A DNA stretch of 64,000 bases from Microvirga sp. SRT01 (GCA_018139225.1 JAGSNX010000001.1:930001-994000); one strand, 5' to 3'. Counted from the stretch's first letter, positions 37,522 to 47,240 are shown. The notes: generated from the letters alone by a model not told the origin. Made by a program: numbers and translations.

Positions 37522-38585
37522 CGAACAGGGCGGCGCGGCGCGCGCTACATCTCGCGCTGGCGATTTTGCCCCTGTTGGCGGGTGCCTGCCGCGATCAGGC
37601 GAATGGCGGCGGCGGCGGTGCCCGGGACCAGATCAGTGCCGTCGGCTCCTCCACCGTCTACCCCTTCACCACTATGGTCGCGGAACGCTACGTCGCCGCG
37701 AACCCGGACGCGAAGGCGCCGGTGATCGAATCGACCGGCACCGGCGCGGGCATGAAGCTGTTCTGCGCGGGCATCGGTGCGGCCCATCCCGATATCGAGG
37801 ATGCATCGCGCCGGATGAAGGCGAGCGAGTATAAGGATTGCGCGAAGAACGGCGCGCGCGACATCCTCGAAATTCAGGTCGGGATCGACGGCATCGCCTT
37901 CGCAGAGGCCAAGAACGGCCCCAAGATGCAGCTCACGCCAACCGACATCTACCGCGCGATCGCCGCCAATCCGGGCGGCAAGCCCAACACGGCGGCGACG
38001 TGGCGCGACGTCAACCCGGCGCTGCCCGCGGTTCCGATCCAGGTGTACGGCCCGCCCGCGACCAGCGGCACCCGCGACGCGCTGGCCGAACTCATCATGA
38101 CCAAGGGCTGCGAGGCGTTCGACGCGTCCGCCAAGCCACTGGCGAAGTCCGATCCCGACGCGCACAAGGCGCTCTGCACCCGCGTCCGCGAGGACGGGGC
38201 GTATGTCGATGCGGGCGAGAACGACAACCTCATCGTCCAGAAGCTGCAGTCGAACCCCGCCGCACTGGGGGTGTTCGGCTATAGCTATCTCGAAGAAAAT
38301 CGCGACGCGGTGAACGGGGTCGCGATCGATGGCATCACGCCCAGCTATGCCGCCATCGCCGACGGACGTTATCCGGGGTCGCGGCCCTTGTACCTGTACG
38401 TCAAGAAGGCGCATCTGAGCGCGATTCCGGGTCTGGCCGACCTGCTGACGTTGTACACCACCCTCTGGGGTCCGGATGGCCCGCTGGTACGCCGCGGCCT
38501 GATCGCCGCGCCGGATTCGGTGCGCGCCAACGCCGCGCGGGTGATCGCGGAGCGCATCCCGCTCGACCCGGCGGAGCTGCACTGA
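37518..38585 (+). CDS. pstS: Phosphate ABC transporter substrate-binding protein PstS
   Basis: This 355-residue protein starts with GTG and bears a lipoprotein signal (LALAILPLLAGAC, lipobox LAGA-C), so it is probably membrane-tethered rather than free in the periplasm. Phosphate-binding motifs: ISAVGSSTVYPF near the N-terminus, ESTGTGAGMKLFC, and GPPATSGTRDALAELI. It belongs to the PstS family 2/SphX-like group rather than the short E. coli type. Coupled to phoR by GTGA and to pstC by TGATG overlaps. Confidence 0.92.
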   Translation: MTNRAARRALHLALAILPLLAGACRDQANGGGGGARDQISAVGSSTVYPFTTMVAERYVAANPDAKAPVIESTGTGAGMKLFCAGIGAAHPDIEDASRRMKASEYKDCAKNGARDILEIQVGIDGIAFAEAKNGPKMQLTPTDIYRAIAANPGGKPNTAATWRDVNPALPAVPIQVYGPPATSGTRDALAELIMTKGCEAFDASAKPLAKSDPDAHKALCTRVREDGAYVDAGENDNLIVQKLQSNPAALGVFGYSYLEENRDAVNGVAIDGITPSYAAIADGRYPGSRPLYLYVKKAHLSAIPGLADLLTLYTTLWGPDGPLVRRGLIAAPDSVRANAARVIAERIPLDPAELH

Positions 38586-39958
38586 TGCCTGCGACCGCGC
38601 TGCTGTTCATCCTCGTCGGGCTGTCGCTGATCGGCTGGCTGACCGCGCGTGCCCGCGCGGCACGGTTCAAGGTCGCGGGCCAGCGGTTCAGTTCGCTGCC
38701 CGGTCATTTCGGCTGGTACGTCGCGCTGTGGACGATCGTGCCGCCGCTGATCTTCCTCGCGATCTGGTCGACGGTCGCGCCCGCGCTCGTCACCGACGCC
38801 GTGTTGTCGACGCCCGCCGCCGCGCAACTGCCGCCGCCCGGCTTCGACCGCGCGGCGATCCTGTCGGAAGCGCGGGAGCTTGGCGCGGGGCGCGCGTACG
38901 GTGCGTTCCACGGCCTCGCCCGCCTGCTCGCGCCCGCCTATGCCGCGGCGCAGGACCGCTACGACTGGATCGCCACCGCCGCCGCGCTGCTGCTGGCGTT
39001 CGCCGGCGGCGCGTTCGCGTGGACCCGGTCGAAGCCGGGCTTCGCGGCGCGCACCCGCGTCGAACGGATCGTGATGGGCGCGCTGCTCGCGGCGTCGCTG
39101 ATCGCGATCCTGACGACGATCGGCATCGTGCTGTCGCTGGTGTGGGAGGCGGGCCGCTTCTTCCAGGTCGTGCCCGTCCACGAATTCCTGTTCGGCACCC
39201 ATTGGAGCCCGCAGGTGATCGACGCGCGCGATCCGGGCGCGTCGCTGGGCGCGGTGCCGCTGTTCTGGGGCACGTTCTTCATCGGCGCGGTGATCGCGAT
39301 GATCGTCGCGATCCCGTTCGGGCTGATGAGCGCGATCTACCTGACCCAATACGCTGCGCCGCGCACCCGCCGCTGGATGAAGCCGATCCTGGAAGTGCTC
39401 GCGGGCGTGCCGACCGTCGTCTACGGATATTTCGCGGCGCTGACCGTCGCGCCGGCGGTGCGCGATCTGGCGGTGGCGATGGGGATCAGCTGGGCCTCGT
39501 CCGAAAGCGCGCTCGCCGCCGGGCTGGTGATGGGCGTGATGATCATCCCGTTCGTGTCGTCGATGGCCGACGACAGCCTCGCCGCCGTACCCAGTTCGAT
39601 GCGCGACGGCAGTCTGGCGATGGGTGCGACCAGTTCGGAGACGATCCGCAAGGTCATGCTGCCCGCCGCCCTGCCCGGCGTCGTCGGTGGCGTCCTGCTG
39701 GCGATCAGCCGCGCGGTGGGGGAGACGATGATCGTGGTCATGGCCGCATCCGGCGTCGCCACGCTGACGCTCAACCCGTTCGCCAGCACCACCACCGTCA
39801 CGCGGCAGATCGTCGACCTGCTGACCGGCGAGGCGGAGTTCGACAGCCCCAAGACGCTCGCCGCCTTCGCGCTCGGCCTGACGCTGTTCGTCGTCACGCT
39901 GCTGCTCAACATCGTCGCGCTGACCGTCGTGAAGAAATATCGGGAGGCGTATGAGTAA
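38585..39958 (+). CDS. pstC: Phosphate ABC transporter permease PstC, long form
   Basis: At 457 residues this is much longer than E. coli PstC (319). The extra N-terminal part (about 1-185) has three membrane segments and a soluble loop. The conserved permease core begins about residue 215 (LFWGTFFIGAVIAMIVAIPFGLMSAIYLTQYA), followed by LEVLAGVPTVVYGYFA and the EAA-type coupling loop DDSLAAVPSSMRDGSLAMGATSSETIRKVMLPAALPG. The long form is usual in alphaproteobacteria. It overlaps pstS by one base and pstA by 8 bp. Confidence 0.93.
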   Translation: MPATALLFILVGLSLIGWLTARARAARFKVAGQRFSSLPGHFGWYVALWTIVPPLIFLAIWSTVAPALVTDAVLSTPAAAQLPPPGFDRAAILSEARELGAGRAYGAFHGLARLLAPAYAAAQDRYDWIATAAALLLAFAGGAFAWTRSKPGFAARTRVERIVMGALLAASLIAILTTIGIVLSLVWEAGRFFQVVPVHEFLFGTHWSPQVIDARDPGASLGAVPLFWGTFFIGAVIAMIVAIPFGLMSAIYLTQYAAPRTRRWMKPILEVLAGVPTVVYGYFAALTVAPAVRDLAVAMGISWASSESALAAGLVMGVMIIPFVSSMADDSLAAVPSSMRDGSLAMGATSSETIRKVMLPAALPGVVGGVLLAISRAVGETMIVVMAASGVATLTLNPFASTTTVTRQIVDLLTGEAEFDSPKTLAAFALGLTLFVVTLLLNIVALTVVKKYREAYE

Positions 39959-41249
39959 GTCTCTGGTCGCCCAGCTTCCAACCGGCCCCGCCGAGCCGGC
40001 GCAGCGCGTCCCGACCGACTGGACGACGGGCGCGATGCAGGGCCGCATCCGCCGCCGCTATGCCGCGGAGCGTCGTTTCCGGCTGATGGGCCTTGCCGCG
40101 GTGACGCTGTCGGCGGGGTTCCTCGCCTTCCTGCTCGCGACGATGCTGTGGCAGGGGATCGGCGGCTTCACCGAGACGCGCGTGACGGTGCCGGTGGATC
40201 TCGGCGCGGCGAAGCTGGCGGTGACGCCGGCCCAGCTCGACGGGCGCGGCGCCGATCTGGCGCTGGCGGGGGCGGGCCTCGAAGGGATCGTCGATACCTC
40301 TGCCTCGCGCGCTTACGGCAAGGACGGCGACAACCTGCTGTCCGGCGGCGCGTGGCTGACGGTGCGGGAGGCGATCAAGGCCGATCCCTCGCTGCTGACA
40401 CGCCGTGCGACGTTCGACCTGCCCGTCGCCAGCCCGATCGACGTCGCCTATAAGGGCAAGGGAGCGCCCGAGGCGGAGGCGATGGTCGCCCGGCTGACGC
40501 CGCGTGGGGTGCTGTCGCGGTCGCTCAACACCGGCTTCCTCGACAGCGCCGACTCGACCGATCCGACGCGCGTCGGCATCTGGGGTGCGTTCAAGGGGTC
40601 GCTGCTGACGATGCTCGTCACGCTGCTGCTCGCCTTCCCGATCGGTGTGCTGTCGGCCCTGTATCTCGAGGAATATGCGCCGCGGAACCGCTGGACCGAC
40701 ATCATCGAGGTGTCGATCAACAATCTCGCGGCGGTGCCCTCGATCATCTTCGGCCTGTTGGGGCTGGCGGTCTTTCTCGGCACGTTCGGGCTGCCGCGTT
40801 CCGCGCCGATCGTCGGCGGACTGACGCTGGCGCTGATGACGATGCCCGTCATCGTCATCGCCGGGCGCAATGCGATCAAGGCGGTACCGCCGTCGATCCG
40901 CGATGCCGCGCTGGGCGTCGGCGCCTCCCCGATCCAAGTCGTGTTCCACCACGTCCTGCCGCTCGCCCTGCCCGGCATCCTGACGGGTACGATCATCGGC
41001 ATGGCGCGCGCGCTGGGCGAGACCGCGCCGCTGCTGCTGATCGGCATGCGCGCGTTCATCGCCGCGCCGCCGCGTGGGCTGACCGATCCGGCCACCGTGC
41101 TGCCGGTACAGATCTTCCTCTGGTCCGATCAGGTGGATCGCGGCTTCGTGGAGAAGACCTCCGCGGCGATCATCGCATTGCTGGTGTTCCTGCTCGCGAT
41201 GAACGGCCTCGCCATCTATCTCCGCAACCGTTTCGAGACCCGCTGGTGA
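39951..41249 (+). CDS. pstA: Phosphate ABC transporter permease PstA, long form
   Basis: This 432-residue permease has a roughly 130-residue N-terminal addition (DUF3333-like) after the first membrane segment, containing a periplasmic region with repeated acidic/alanine stretches. The core permease starts at about residue 220: [35 protein letters not shown], then [20 protein letters not shown] and the coupling helix [30 protein letters not shown]. It pairs with PstC. Its stop overlaps the pstB start region (GTGATGA). Confidence 0.93.
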   Translation: MSKSLVAQLPTGPAEPAQRVPTDWTTGAMQGRIRRRYAAERRFRLMGLAAVTLSAGFLAFLLATMLWQGIGGFTETRVTVPVDLGAAKLAVTPAQLDGRGADLALAGAGLEGIVDTSASRAYGKDGDNLLSGGAWLTVREAIKADPSLLTRRATFDLPVASPIDVAYKGKGAPEAEAMVARLTPRGVLSRSLNTGFLDSADSTDPTRVGIWGAFKGSLLTMLVTLLLAFPIGVLSALYLEEYAPRNRWTDIIEVSINNLAAVPSIIFGLLGLAVFLGTFGLPRSAPIVGGLTLALMTMPVIVIAGRNAIKAVPPSIRDAALGVGASPIQVVFHHVLPLALPGILTGTIIGMARALGETAPLLLIGMRAFIAAPPRGLTDPATVLPVQIFLWSDQVDRGFVEKTSAAIIALLVFLLAMNGLAIYLRNRFETRW

Positions 41250-42016
41250 TGAGCAACACGCCTCCCAAGATGACCGCCAGCCACGTGACCGTGCATTACG
41301 GCACGAAACGCGCGATCGACGACGTGTCGATCGACATCGACCAGGACGAGGTCGTCGCCTTCATCGGCCCGTCCGGCTGCGGCAAGTCCACGTTCCTGCG
41401 CACGCTCAACCGCATGAACGACACCGTCGCGTCGGCGCGGGTGGAGGGCGATATCCGGCTCGACGGGCACGACATCTACGCGCCCGACATGGACGTGGTG
41501 CAGTTGCGCGCGCGGGTCGGCATGGTCTTCCAGAAGCCGAACCCGTTCCCGAAATCGATCTACGAGAACGTCGCGTACGGACCGCGCATCCACGGGCTGG
41601 CGCAGTCGAAGTCGGACATGGACGGCATCGTCGAACGCTCGCTGACCCGCGCCGGGCTGTGGGCGGAGGTGAAGGACCGGCTGTCGGACAGCGGCACCGC
41701 GCTGTCGGGTGGCCAGCAGCAGCGGCTGTGCATCGCCCGCGCGATCGCCGTCGACCCCGAAGTGATCCTGATGGACGAGCCGTGCAGCGCGCTCGACCCG
41801 ATCGCGACCGCCAAGATCGAGGAGCTGATCCACGAGCTGCGCGGCCGTTACGCGATCGCGATCGTCACGCACAACATGCAGCAGGCGGCGCGCGTGTCGC
41901 AGCGGACGGCGTTCTTCCACCTCGGCACGCTGGTCGAGTTCGGGCGCACCTCCGACATCTTCACCAATCCGCGCCAGGAGCGCACAAAGGACTATATCAC
42001 CGGCCGTTACGGCTGA
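41249..42016 (+). CDS. pstB: Phosphate ABC transporter ATP-binding protein PstB
   Basis: The ATPase has 255 residues with Walker [23 protein letters not shown]-loop [24 protein letters not shown] (the NPFP stretch is a PstB hallmark), signature [17 protein letters not shown], Walker [14 protein letters not shown] and the switch histidine in [13 protein letters not shown]. The ATG at 41249 is used; an overlapping GTG at 41246 would add one residue. Powers high-affinity phosphate uptake with PstC and PstA. Confidence 0.96.
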   Translation: MSNTPPKMTASHVTVHYGTKRAIDDVSIDIDQDEVVAFIGPSGCGKSTFLRTLNRMNDTVASARVEGDIRLDGHDIYAPDMDVVQLRARVGMVFQKPNPFPKSIYENVAYGPRIHGLAQSKSDMDGIVERSLTRAGLWAEVKDRLSDSGTALSGGQQQRLCIARAIAVDPEVILMDEPCSALDPIATAKIEELIHELRGRYAIAIVTHNMQQAARVSQRTAFFHLGTLVEFGRTSDIFTNPRQERTKDYITGRYG

Positions 42017-42029
42017 GTGGGGAACCGCC

Positions 42030-42713
42030 ATGAACGACCATACCGTCAAGGCTTTCGACAACGATATCGGGCAGTTGCGCGGCCTCATCAGCCAGATGGG
42101 CGGGCTGGCCGAGGACGCCATCGAAAAGGCTATGCGCGCGCTCCAGCGCAGCGACCTCGACCTCGCCGTCGAGGTGCGCAGCGGCGACAAGGCGATCGAC
42201 ACGATCGAGGCGGAGGTCGAACGCATGGCCGTCCGCATCATCGCGTTGCGCGCGCCAATGGCGAACGACCTGCGCGAGGTCGTCGCGGCGCTGAAGATCG
42301 CGGGCGTGGTCGAGCGGATCGGCGATTACGCGAAGAACATCGCCAAGCGCGTGCCGCTGATCGAGAGCGATCACCGGATCGAGCCGATTTCGATCCTGCC
42401 GGCGATGGGTCGAATGGCGTCGGAGATGGTGCGCGACGCGCTCGACGCGTTTGCCGCGCGCGATGCGGAGGGCGCGGTGCGGGTGTGCGAAAGCGACACC
42501 GCGCTCGACGATTTCTACGACAGCATCTTCCGGACGCTCGTGACCCACATGGTCGAGAATCCGAAGACGATCAGCCAGGTCGCGCACCTGCTGTTCGTCG
42601 CGAAGAACCTGGAGCGCATCGGCGATCATGCGACGAACGTCGCAGAGATGGTCTATTTCGCCGCCACCGGCACCCAGATGGTCGAACGCGAACGCGGCGG
42701 CAGAGAGGTCTGA
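42030..42713 (+). CDS. phoU: Phosphate regulon regulator PhoU
   Basis: This 227-residue protein is two repeats of a three-helix PhoU domain. Each repeat carries the metal-binding E/D-rich pattern: RSGDKAIDTIEAEVERMAVRIIALRAPMANDLREVVAALKIAG in the first and ESDTALDDFYDSIF...HLLFVAKNLERIGDHATNVAEMVYF in the second. PhoU links the Pst transporter to PhoR and damps the response when phosphate is plentiful. It starts 13 bp after pstB and ends 5 bp before phoB. Confidence 0.95.
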   Translation: MNDHTVKAFDNDIGQLRGLISQMGGLAEDAIEKAMRALQRSDLDLAVEVRSGDKAIDTIEAEVERMAVRIIALRAPMANDLREVVAALKIAGVVERIGDYAKNIAKRVPLIESDHRIEPISILPAMGRMASEMVRDALDAFAARDAEGAVRVCESDTALDDFYDSIFRTLVTHMVENPKTISQVAHLLFVAKNLERIGDHATNVAEMVYFAATGTQMVERERGGREV

Positions 42714-42718
42714 ACGAC

Positions 42719-43411
42719 ATGGCACGGGTCAAGATGCTGTTGGTCGAGGATGATGCCGCGCTGGCGGAGCTCCTGACATTCCATTTCCGGCGCGAGGATT
42801 TCGAGGTCGTGCATACGCCCGACGGCGAGGAGGCGCTGCTGCTCGCACGCGAGGCCGCGCCCGACATCGTGCTGCTCGACTGGATGGTCGAGGGGCTGTC
42901 GGGGATCGAGGTGTGCCGCCGCCTGCGCCGTGCCCCCGAGACGCAGAACGTGCCGATCATCATGCTCACCGCCCGCGGTGAGGAGGAGGACCGGGTCCGC
43001 GGGCTGGAAACGGGGGCGGACGATTATGTGACCAAGCCGTTCTCCCCGCGCGAGCTTGTCGCGCGCGTCGGGGCGGTGCTGCGCCGCGTCCGCCCCGCAC
43101 TGGCGGGCGAGGCGCTGACCTATGCCGACATCGAGATGGACACGGTCGGCCACAAGGTGAAGCGCGGCGGCGAGATGGTGCCGCTCGGCCCTACGGAATT
43201 CCGGTTGCTCAAGCATTTCCTGGAACATCCGGGCTGGGTGTTCTCGCGCGAGCGGTTGCTCGATGCGGTGTGGGGGCACGACAGCGATATCGAGAGCCGC
43301 ACCGTCGACGTGCATATCCGCCGGCTGCGCAAGGCGATCAATATCGGCGACCGGCCGGATATTATCCGCACCGTCCGATCGGCCGGTTATTCGCTTGATT
43401 CAGAAGGCTAA
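42719..43411 (+). CDS. phoB: Phosphate regulon response regulator PhoB
   Basis: This 230-residue OmpR-type regulator has a receiver with MLLVEDDAAL and the phosphoacceptor D54 in DIVLLDWMVEGLSG, the LETGADDYVTKPFSP segment (lysine), and a winged-helix domain with LGPTEFRLLKHFLEHPGWVFSRERLLDAVWG and RTVDVHIRRLRKAI. It activates pho genes when phosphate is scarce. It is the last gene of the operon. I saw no clear Pho box (CTGTCAT repeats) in front of phoR or pstS, so the operon's own promoter control is not visible. Confidence 0.95.
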   Translation: MARVKMLLVEDDAALAELLTFHFRREDFEVVHTPDGEEALLLAREAAPDIVLLDWMVEGLSGIEVCRRLRRAPETQNVPIIMLTARGEEEDRVRGLETGADDYVTKPFSPRELVARVGAVLRRVRPALAGEALTYADIEMDTVGHKVKRGGEMVPLGPTEFRLLKHFLEHPGWVFSRERLLDAVWGHDSDIESRTVDVHIRRLRKAINIGDRPDIIRTVRSAGYSLDSEG

Positions 43412-43532
43412 AGGTAACGGCGTAGACACGGCTGTTGGAATCGGTTGCGAAACGAAGGAGCGAACTCGAAGTTGGGGCGTTGGGTCGCCTGCGTGTTTCG
43501 AAAATTCGCGCTTCAGATTTCAGGAGACTCCT

Positions 43533-44003
43533 ATGAAGTTCATCCTCTTGGCCGCCACGGCCCTGATCGCTGCTCCGGTCATCGCCCAGACCTCGGGCTC
43601 CACCGGCACCAGCTCGCCGACGACCTCCGGCGCAGCGACGACCACGGCGCCGGCTGACCAGACCGCACCGGCGGATCAGGCCGCTCCCGCCGCCGCCGAT
43701 CCCGCGATGACGCAGCAGACGCCGGACACCGGTGCCGCGACCGATCCGGCCGCCGCAGCCGCACCGGCTCCCGCCCCCGCGCAGACCACTTCGGCTCCGT
43801 CGGGCATGAGCACGGGCGGCGATCCCGTCGGCGGCTACGCACCGCAGACGCCACCGACCGCTTCGGGTGCGCCCGGCGCACCGGTGGTGTTCCAGCCTTC
43901 GGCTAGCCCGGCACAGGCATTCCCGGCTCCGGCGCCGCTGGAAAGCTACCCGGTCTGCAAGAAGGGCCAGTACGACAAGTGCCGTCAGCGCGGCGGCAAG
44001 TAA
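43533..44003 (+). CDS. Secreted Pro/Ala/Thr-rich protein of unknown function
   Basis: This 156-residue protein has a signal peptide ending APVIAQ, then a long low-complexity stretch of alanine, proline, threonine and glutamine (APADQTAPADQAAPAA-type), and a compact C-terminus ESYPVCKKGQYDKCRQRGGK with two cysteines likely forming a disulfide. AGGAGA eight bases before the ATG supports the start, and a strong terminator follows directly. The disordered body suggests a cell-envelope or periplasmic linker protein. I recognise no domain. Confidence 0.7.
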   Translation: MKFILLAATALIAAPVIAQTSGSTGTSSPTTSGAATTTAPADQTAPADQAAPAAADPAMTQQTPDTGAATDPAAAAAPAPAPAQTTSAPSGMSTGGDPVGGYAPQTPPTASGAPGAPVVFQPSASPAQAFPAPAPLESYPVCKKGQYDKCRQRGGK

Positions 44004-44023
44004 GGTCGCATCCTGATCGATCA

Positions 44024-44055
44024 GGGCGTCCCGCGATCAGCGGGGCGCCCTTTTT
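44024..44055 (+). terminator. Intrinsic terminator after the Pro/Ala-rich gene
   Basis: An 11-bp stem with one G-T wobble (44024-44034 with 44040-44050), loop GATCA, followed directly by TTTTT. It lies 20 bp after the stop codon. Confidence 0.85.
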
Positions 44056-44119
44056 CGTGGGCGAACGTCATTGTCCGCGGCACGGGCCGTCGCTACGCTG
44101 CTTCCAGGGGGAAGCGACG

Positions 44120-45208
44120 ATGTATAGCGAAGCCGAGATCGACGACGCGGTCACCGCGGGCGTGCTGTCAGCCGCGTCGGCGGAGTCTTTTCGAGGGTTC
44201 GTCGCCCTGCGTCGCGCCACGCCGGCCGCGGACGAGGAGCAGTTCCGGCTGATCACCGGCTTCAACGACATCTTCGTCGCAATCGCCATCGTGCTGTTGC
44301 TGGTCGCGATGTGGCAGGTCGGCGATGCGCTCTGGTCGCCGCTGTCGGCGCTGGCGATCGCCGCCACCTCTTGGGGGCTGGCGGAGTATTTCACCCGCGT
44401 TCGCCGCATGGCGCTGCCCAGCATCCTGCTGCTGTTGGCCTTTGCGGGCGGTGTGGCAGGGTTCGTCGGCATGGCGCTTTTCATAGGGCTGGAGGCCATC
44501 GGCGCCGTCGACGCTCAGCCTCAGGTCGTCTTGGAAGGTGCTCCCCGCGCCGTTTCCTATGAACGGTTGCAGGCGGGACTCGGCGCGATCACCGCAGCCC
44601 TGACGGTCGGCGCGACGTGGCTGCACTGGCGGCGGTTCCACGTGCCGATCACGATCGCGGCGGGCGCGGCGGCCGTGGTCGCCGTCGCGGTGTCGATCGT
44701 CGTCGCCATCATGCCTTCGGTCATGAGCGTGGCTTGGGCGGCATTGCTCGTCGGCGGGCTTGGGGTGTTCGCCTTCGCCATGCGCTGGGACCTGTCCGAC
44801 CGAGAGCGGCGGACGCGGCGCGCGGACGTCGCGTTCTGGCTTCACCTCGCCGCCGCACCGATGATCGCCCACTCGCTGTTCAACCTGCTCGGCGTGTTCG
44901 AGGGTGACATGGGCGTCGGCACCGCTGCGGTCGTGCTGATCCTGTACGTGGCGTTCGCGGTCGTAGCGCTGGCGACGGACCGGCGCGCACTGCTCGTGTC
45001 CGGCCTCGCCTATGTGCTGTACGCAATGGCGGCGATCATCCGCCAGTCGGGCGCGGTCGAGTTGAGCGCGGCGCTTACGGCACTGGTCATCGGCTCCGCG
45101 CTGCTGAGCCTGTCGGCCTTCTGGCAGACGATGCGGCAGCCGATCGTGGCAGGCCTGGGCGCCTGGGGCCAGCGGCTGCCGCCCGCTATTCCTCGACCAG
45201 CTTCATGA
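44120..45208 (+). CDS. Multi-pass membrane protein, DUF2157-like
   Basis: From MYSEAEIDDAV this 362-residue protein has a soluble N-terminal stretch of about 55 residues, followed by about nine hydrophobic segments with short loops (VAIAIVLLLVAMWQVG, ALPSILLLLAFAGGVAGFVGMALFI and others). The N-terminal helix pattern followed by a full-length bundle recalls DUF2157 membrane proteins, but the match is not strong. The in-frame extension upstream of 44120 overlaps the terminator and is unlikely to be translated; GGGGGAAGCG precedes this ATG. Function unknown. Its stop overlaps the end of the convergent DUF2794 gene. Confidence 0.7.
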   Translation: MYSEAEIDDAVTAGVLSAASAESFRGFVALRRATPAADEEQFRLITGFNDIFVAIAIVLLLVAMWQVGDALWSPLSALAIAATSWGLAEYFTRVRRMALPSILLLLAFAGGVAGFVGMALFIGLEAIGAVDAQPQVVLEGAPRAVSYERLQAGLGAITAALTVGATWLHWRRFHVPITIAAGAAAVVAVAVSIVVAIMPSVMSVAWAALLVGGLGVFAFAMRWDLSDRERRTRRADVAFWLHLAAAPMIAHSLFNLLGVFEGDMGVGTAAVVLILYVAFAVVALATDRRALLVSGLAYVLYAMAAIIRQSGAVELSAALTALVIGSALLSLSAFWQTMRQPIVAGLGAWGQRLPPAIPRPAS

Positions 45209-45521
45209 GGCGGCGCTCGACCGGGGCCAGCACGGGGCCGAGGTCGTGGCCCCGCTTCAGCACCGCGCCGGCCTCCCCCACCAGCGCCCACATGCCCTGA
45301 CGCTGACGTAGCGCCGGACGTTTCTCGACCCGGATCTCGGGCCGCTCGGCGGTGCGCCGGAAGGCGGAGAACACCGCCGCCTCCCGCCCAAGCTCGATCG
45401 CATAATCGCGCCAGTGGCCGGCCGCGACCATCCGCCCGTACAGGTCGAGGATGCGCGTGAGTTCGGCACGGTCGAACCCGACCTGCGCGTCCTTTCGCGA
45501 GGGAAACGGCACGACGCCCAT
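45186..45521 (-). CDS. DUF2794 family protein
   Basis: From MGVVPFPSRKDAQVGFDRAEL this protein has 111 residues, close to the usual DUF2794 length. Family blocks seen are FDRAELTRILDLYGRMVAAGHWRDYAIELGREAAVFSAFRR and VEKRPALRQRQGMWALVGEAGAVLKRGHDL. The family is nearly confined to alphaproteobacteria and has no established function. An ATG 14 codons earlier would overlap cysE; I prefer the shorter start because relatives begin with VVPFP. It is 14 bp downstream of cysE. Confidence 0.8.
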   Translation of the reverse strand: MGVVPFPSRKDAQVGFDRAELTRILDLYGRMVAAGHWRDYAIELGREAAVFSAFRRTAERPEIRVEKRPALRQRQGMWALVGEAGAVLKRGHDLGPVLAPVERRLMKLVEE

Positions 45522-45534
45522 CAGGCCGCGACCA

Positions 45535-46218
45535 TCATGCGCGATCACGCTCGCGATGCGCATCCTGCTCCTCCAGCAGCGAATCGAGTCGGCGTCGAAG
45601 CTGCTCGACCTCGCAGCGCAGGATTTCCATCTTCTGAGTCTGCGGATCGAAATTTTCGGAACAGGGTGTACCGTATGGCACGAACCGGCCGCGCGGCTCG
45701 ACGCCGCCTTCGACGGTGGTGGGGCGTGCCGGGATACCGACCATCACCGCGCCTTCGGGCACGTCGCGCGTCACCACCGCATTGGCCCCGACCCGCGAGC
45801 GGCGGCCGAGCGTGATCGGCCCCAGCACCTGCGCGCCCGATCCGATGATCGCGCCGTCCATCACCGTCGGGTGACGCTTGCCACCGACACCGTTGTCCGG
45901 ACTGGTCCCGCCCAGCGTCACGCACTGGTAGATCGTGACATCGTCGCCGATGTGCGCGGTTTCGCCGATCACCACGAAACCGTGGTCGATGAAGAAGTTG
46001 CGGCCGATCGTCGCGCCCGGATGGATGTCGATCGCGGTCCAGGCCCGCGTCCAGTGGTTGACCGCACGGGCGAGGAAGAACAGCCGTGCGCGAAACAGCC
46101 GGTTCGCGATGCGGTGCCCGGCGAGCGCCCAGACGCCCGGATACAGCAGCACCTCCGCGCGGCTGCGCGGGGCCGGATCGCGGGCGCGGATCGAATCGAT
46201 ATAGGTGCGAAGGCCCAT
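45535..46218 (-). CDS. cysE: Serine O-acetyltransferase
   Basis: CysE acetylates serine to O-acetylserine, the precursor for cysteine. This 227-residue form is the shorter type: a helical N-terminus (LLYPGVWALAGHRIANRLF) and a left-handed beta-helix with hexapeptide repeats, including IDIHPGATIGRNFFIDHG, VVIGETAHIGDDVTIYQCVTLGG and RHPTVMDGAIIGSGAQVLGPITLG. The histidine in DHGFVVIGE is catalytic. The C-terminal tail has a heptad-like helix (MEILRCEVEQLRRRLDSLLEEQ). It is divergent from a TauE/SafE exporter. Confidence 0.93.
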   Translation of the reverse strand: MGLRTYIDSIRARDPAPRSRAEVLLYPGVWALAGHRIANRLFRARLFFLARAVNHWTRAWTAIDIHPGATIGRNFFIDHGFVVIGETAHIGDDVTIYQCVTLGGTSPDNGVGGKRHPTVMDGAIIGSGAQVLGPITLGRRSRVGANAVVTRDVPEGAVMVGIPARPTTVEGGVEPRGRFVPYGTPCSENFDPQTQKMEILRCEVEQLRRRLDSLLEEQDAHRERDRA

Positions 46219-46428
46219 TCCAGTCCCCTGCGCGGCCCTCCGCGCGCTCCAAGAAACACGCGGTCCTCCGCGCGTCCAGCGCGCGATTTAGGTGCTCGCC
46301 GCGCCGAAATCCAGACGCGGCCGACAATCGGGGGCTGATCGCGGCGTCCGGCACGACTCGGCTGAAAGCCTATCTTTGTTGTGGATATTGCCGCGTCCGG
46401 CCACGTTCATGGTCACGAAAGGACATCC

Positions 46429-47193
46429 ATGCCCGATTTCGCCGCGTTCGATTATTCCTCCATCCTGCCCTTCATCGCGATCGGTTTCGCCGCGCAGGTG
46501 GTCGACGGCGCGCTCGGCATGGCGTTCGGCGTGATCTCCAACACCGCCCTGCTGTGGATCGGCGTCCCGCCCGCCGCGGCCTCTGCGGGCGTGCATACCG
46601 TCGAGACGTTCACGACCGCCGTGTCGGGGGTCAGCCATGTCCTGCATCGCAACGTGAACTGGAAGCTGTTCTTTCGCCTCGTCATCCCCGGCATCATCGG
46701 CGGCGTGCTCGGCGCATACCTGTTGTCGAACATCTCCGCGGCGGCGGCCAAGCCGTTCATCCTCGCCTATCTGTCTGGGATCGGCATCTATCTGCTCGTC
46801 CGCGCCTTCCGTTATCCGCCGCAGCACAAGGAGCCCAAGGTCGTCGAGCCGCTCGGGTTGATCGGCGGCTTCCTCGATGCGGCGGGCGGCGGCGGCTGGG
46901 GGCCCGTGGTGACGTCGAACCTGCTGGTGCAGGGCGCGACTCCGCGGACGACGATCGGCACCGTCAACACGGTAGAGTTCTTCCTGACGCTGACGATCTC
47001 GATCACGTTCCTCACGCAACTCGGCTGGGCGGCGTTCACGGTGGCGACGATCGGCTTGCTGATCGGCGGCGTCATCGCCGCACCGTTCGGAGCGATCCTG
47101 GCGAAGCGCGTGCCGGCCAAGACGTTGCTGGCGCTGGTCGGCGTGATCCTCATCATCACCAGCCTCTTCGGCTTATGGCGGGCACTGCACTGA
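46429..47193 (+). CDS. TSUP family sulfite/sulfonate exporter (TauE/SafE)
   Basis: This 254-residue integral membrane protein has about seven to eight hydrophobic segments and the two TSUP repeats: GFAAQVVDGALGMAFGVISNTALL in the first half and LGLIGGFLDAAGGGGWGPVVTSNLL in the second. Such proteins move sulfite, sulfoacetate or related anions. AAAGGA seven bases before the ATG supports the start. Divergence from cysE, with about 210 bp between, suggests a link with sulfur assimilation; the substrate is inferred only. Confidence 0.87.
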   Translation: MPDFAAFDYSSILPFIAIGFAAQVVDGALGMAFGVISNTALLWIGVPPAAASAGVHTVETFTTAVSGVSHVLHRNVNWKLFFRLVIPGIIGGVLGAYLLSNISAAAAKPFILAYLSGIGIYLLVRAFRYPPQHKEPKVVEPLGLIGGFLDAAGGGGWGPVVTSNLLVQGATPRTTIGTVNTVEFFLTLTISITFLTQLGWAAFTVATIGLLIGGVIAAPFGAILAKRVPAKTLLALVGVILIITSLFGLWRALH

Positions 47194-47240
47194 TCCCCCC
47201 TGCCCTTTGAATGTCGCGGCGGGCTGGGCTAACGGCGGGC

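Noticed and set aside
46219-46428. Possible attenuator or riboswitch between cysE and the TauE-type exporter
   Set aside because: The spacer is GC-rich with several short repeats of CGCGCG type, but no conserved riboswitch core or leader ORF with cysteine codons is evident.
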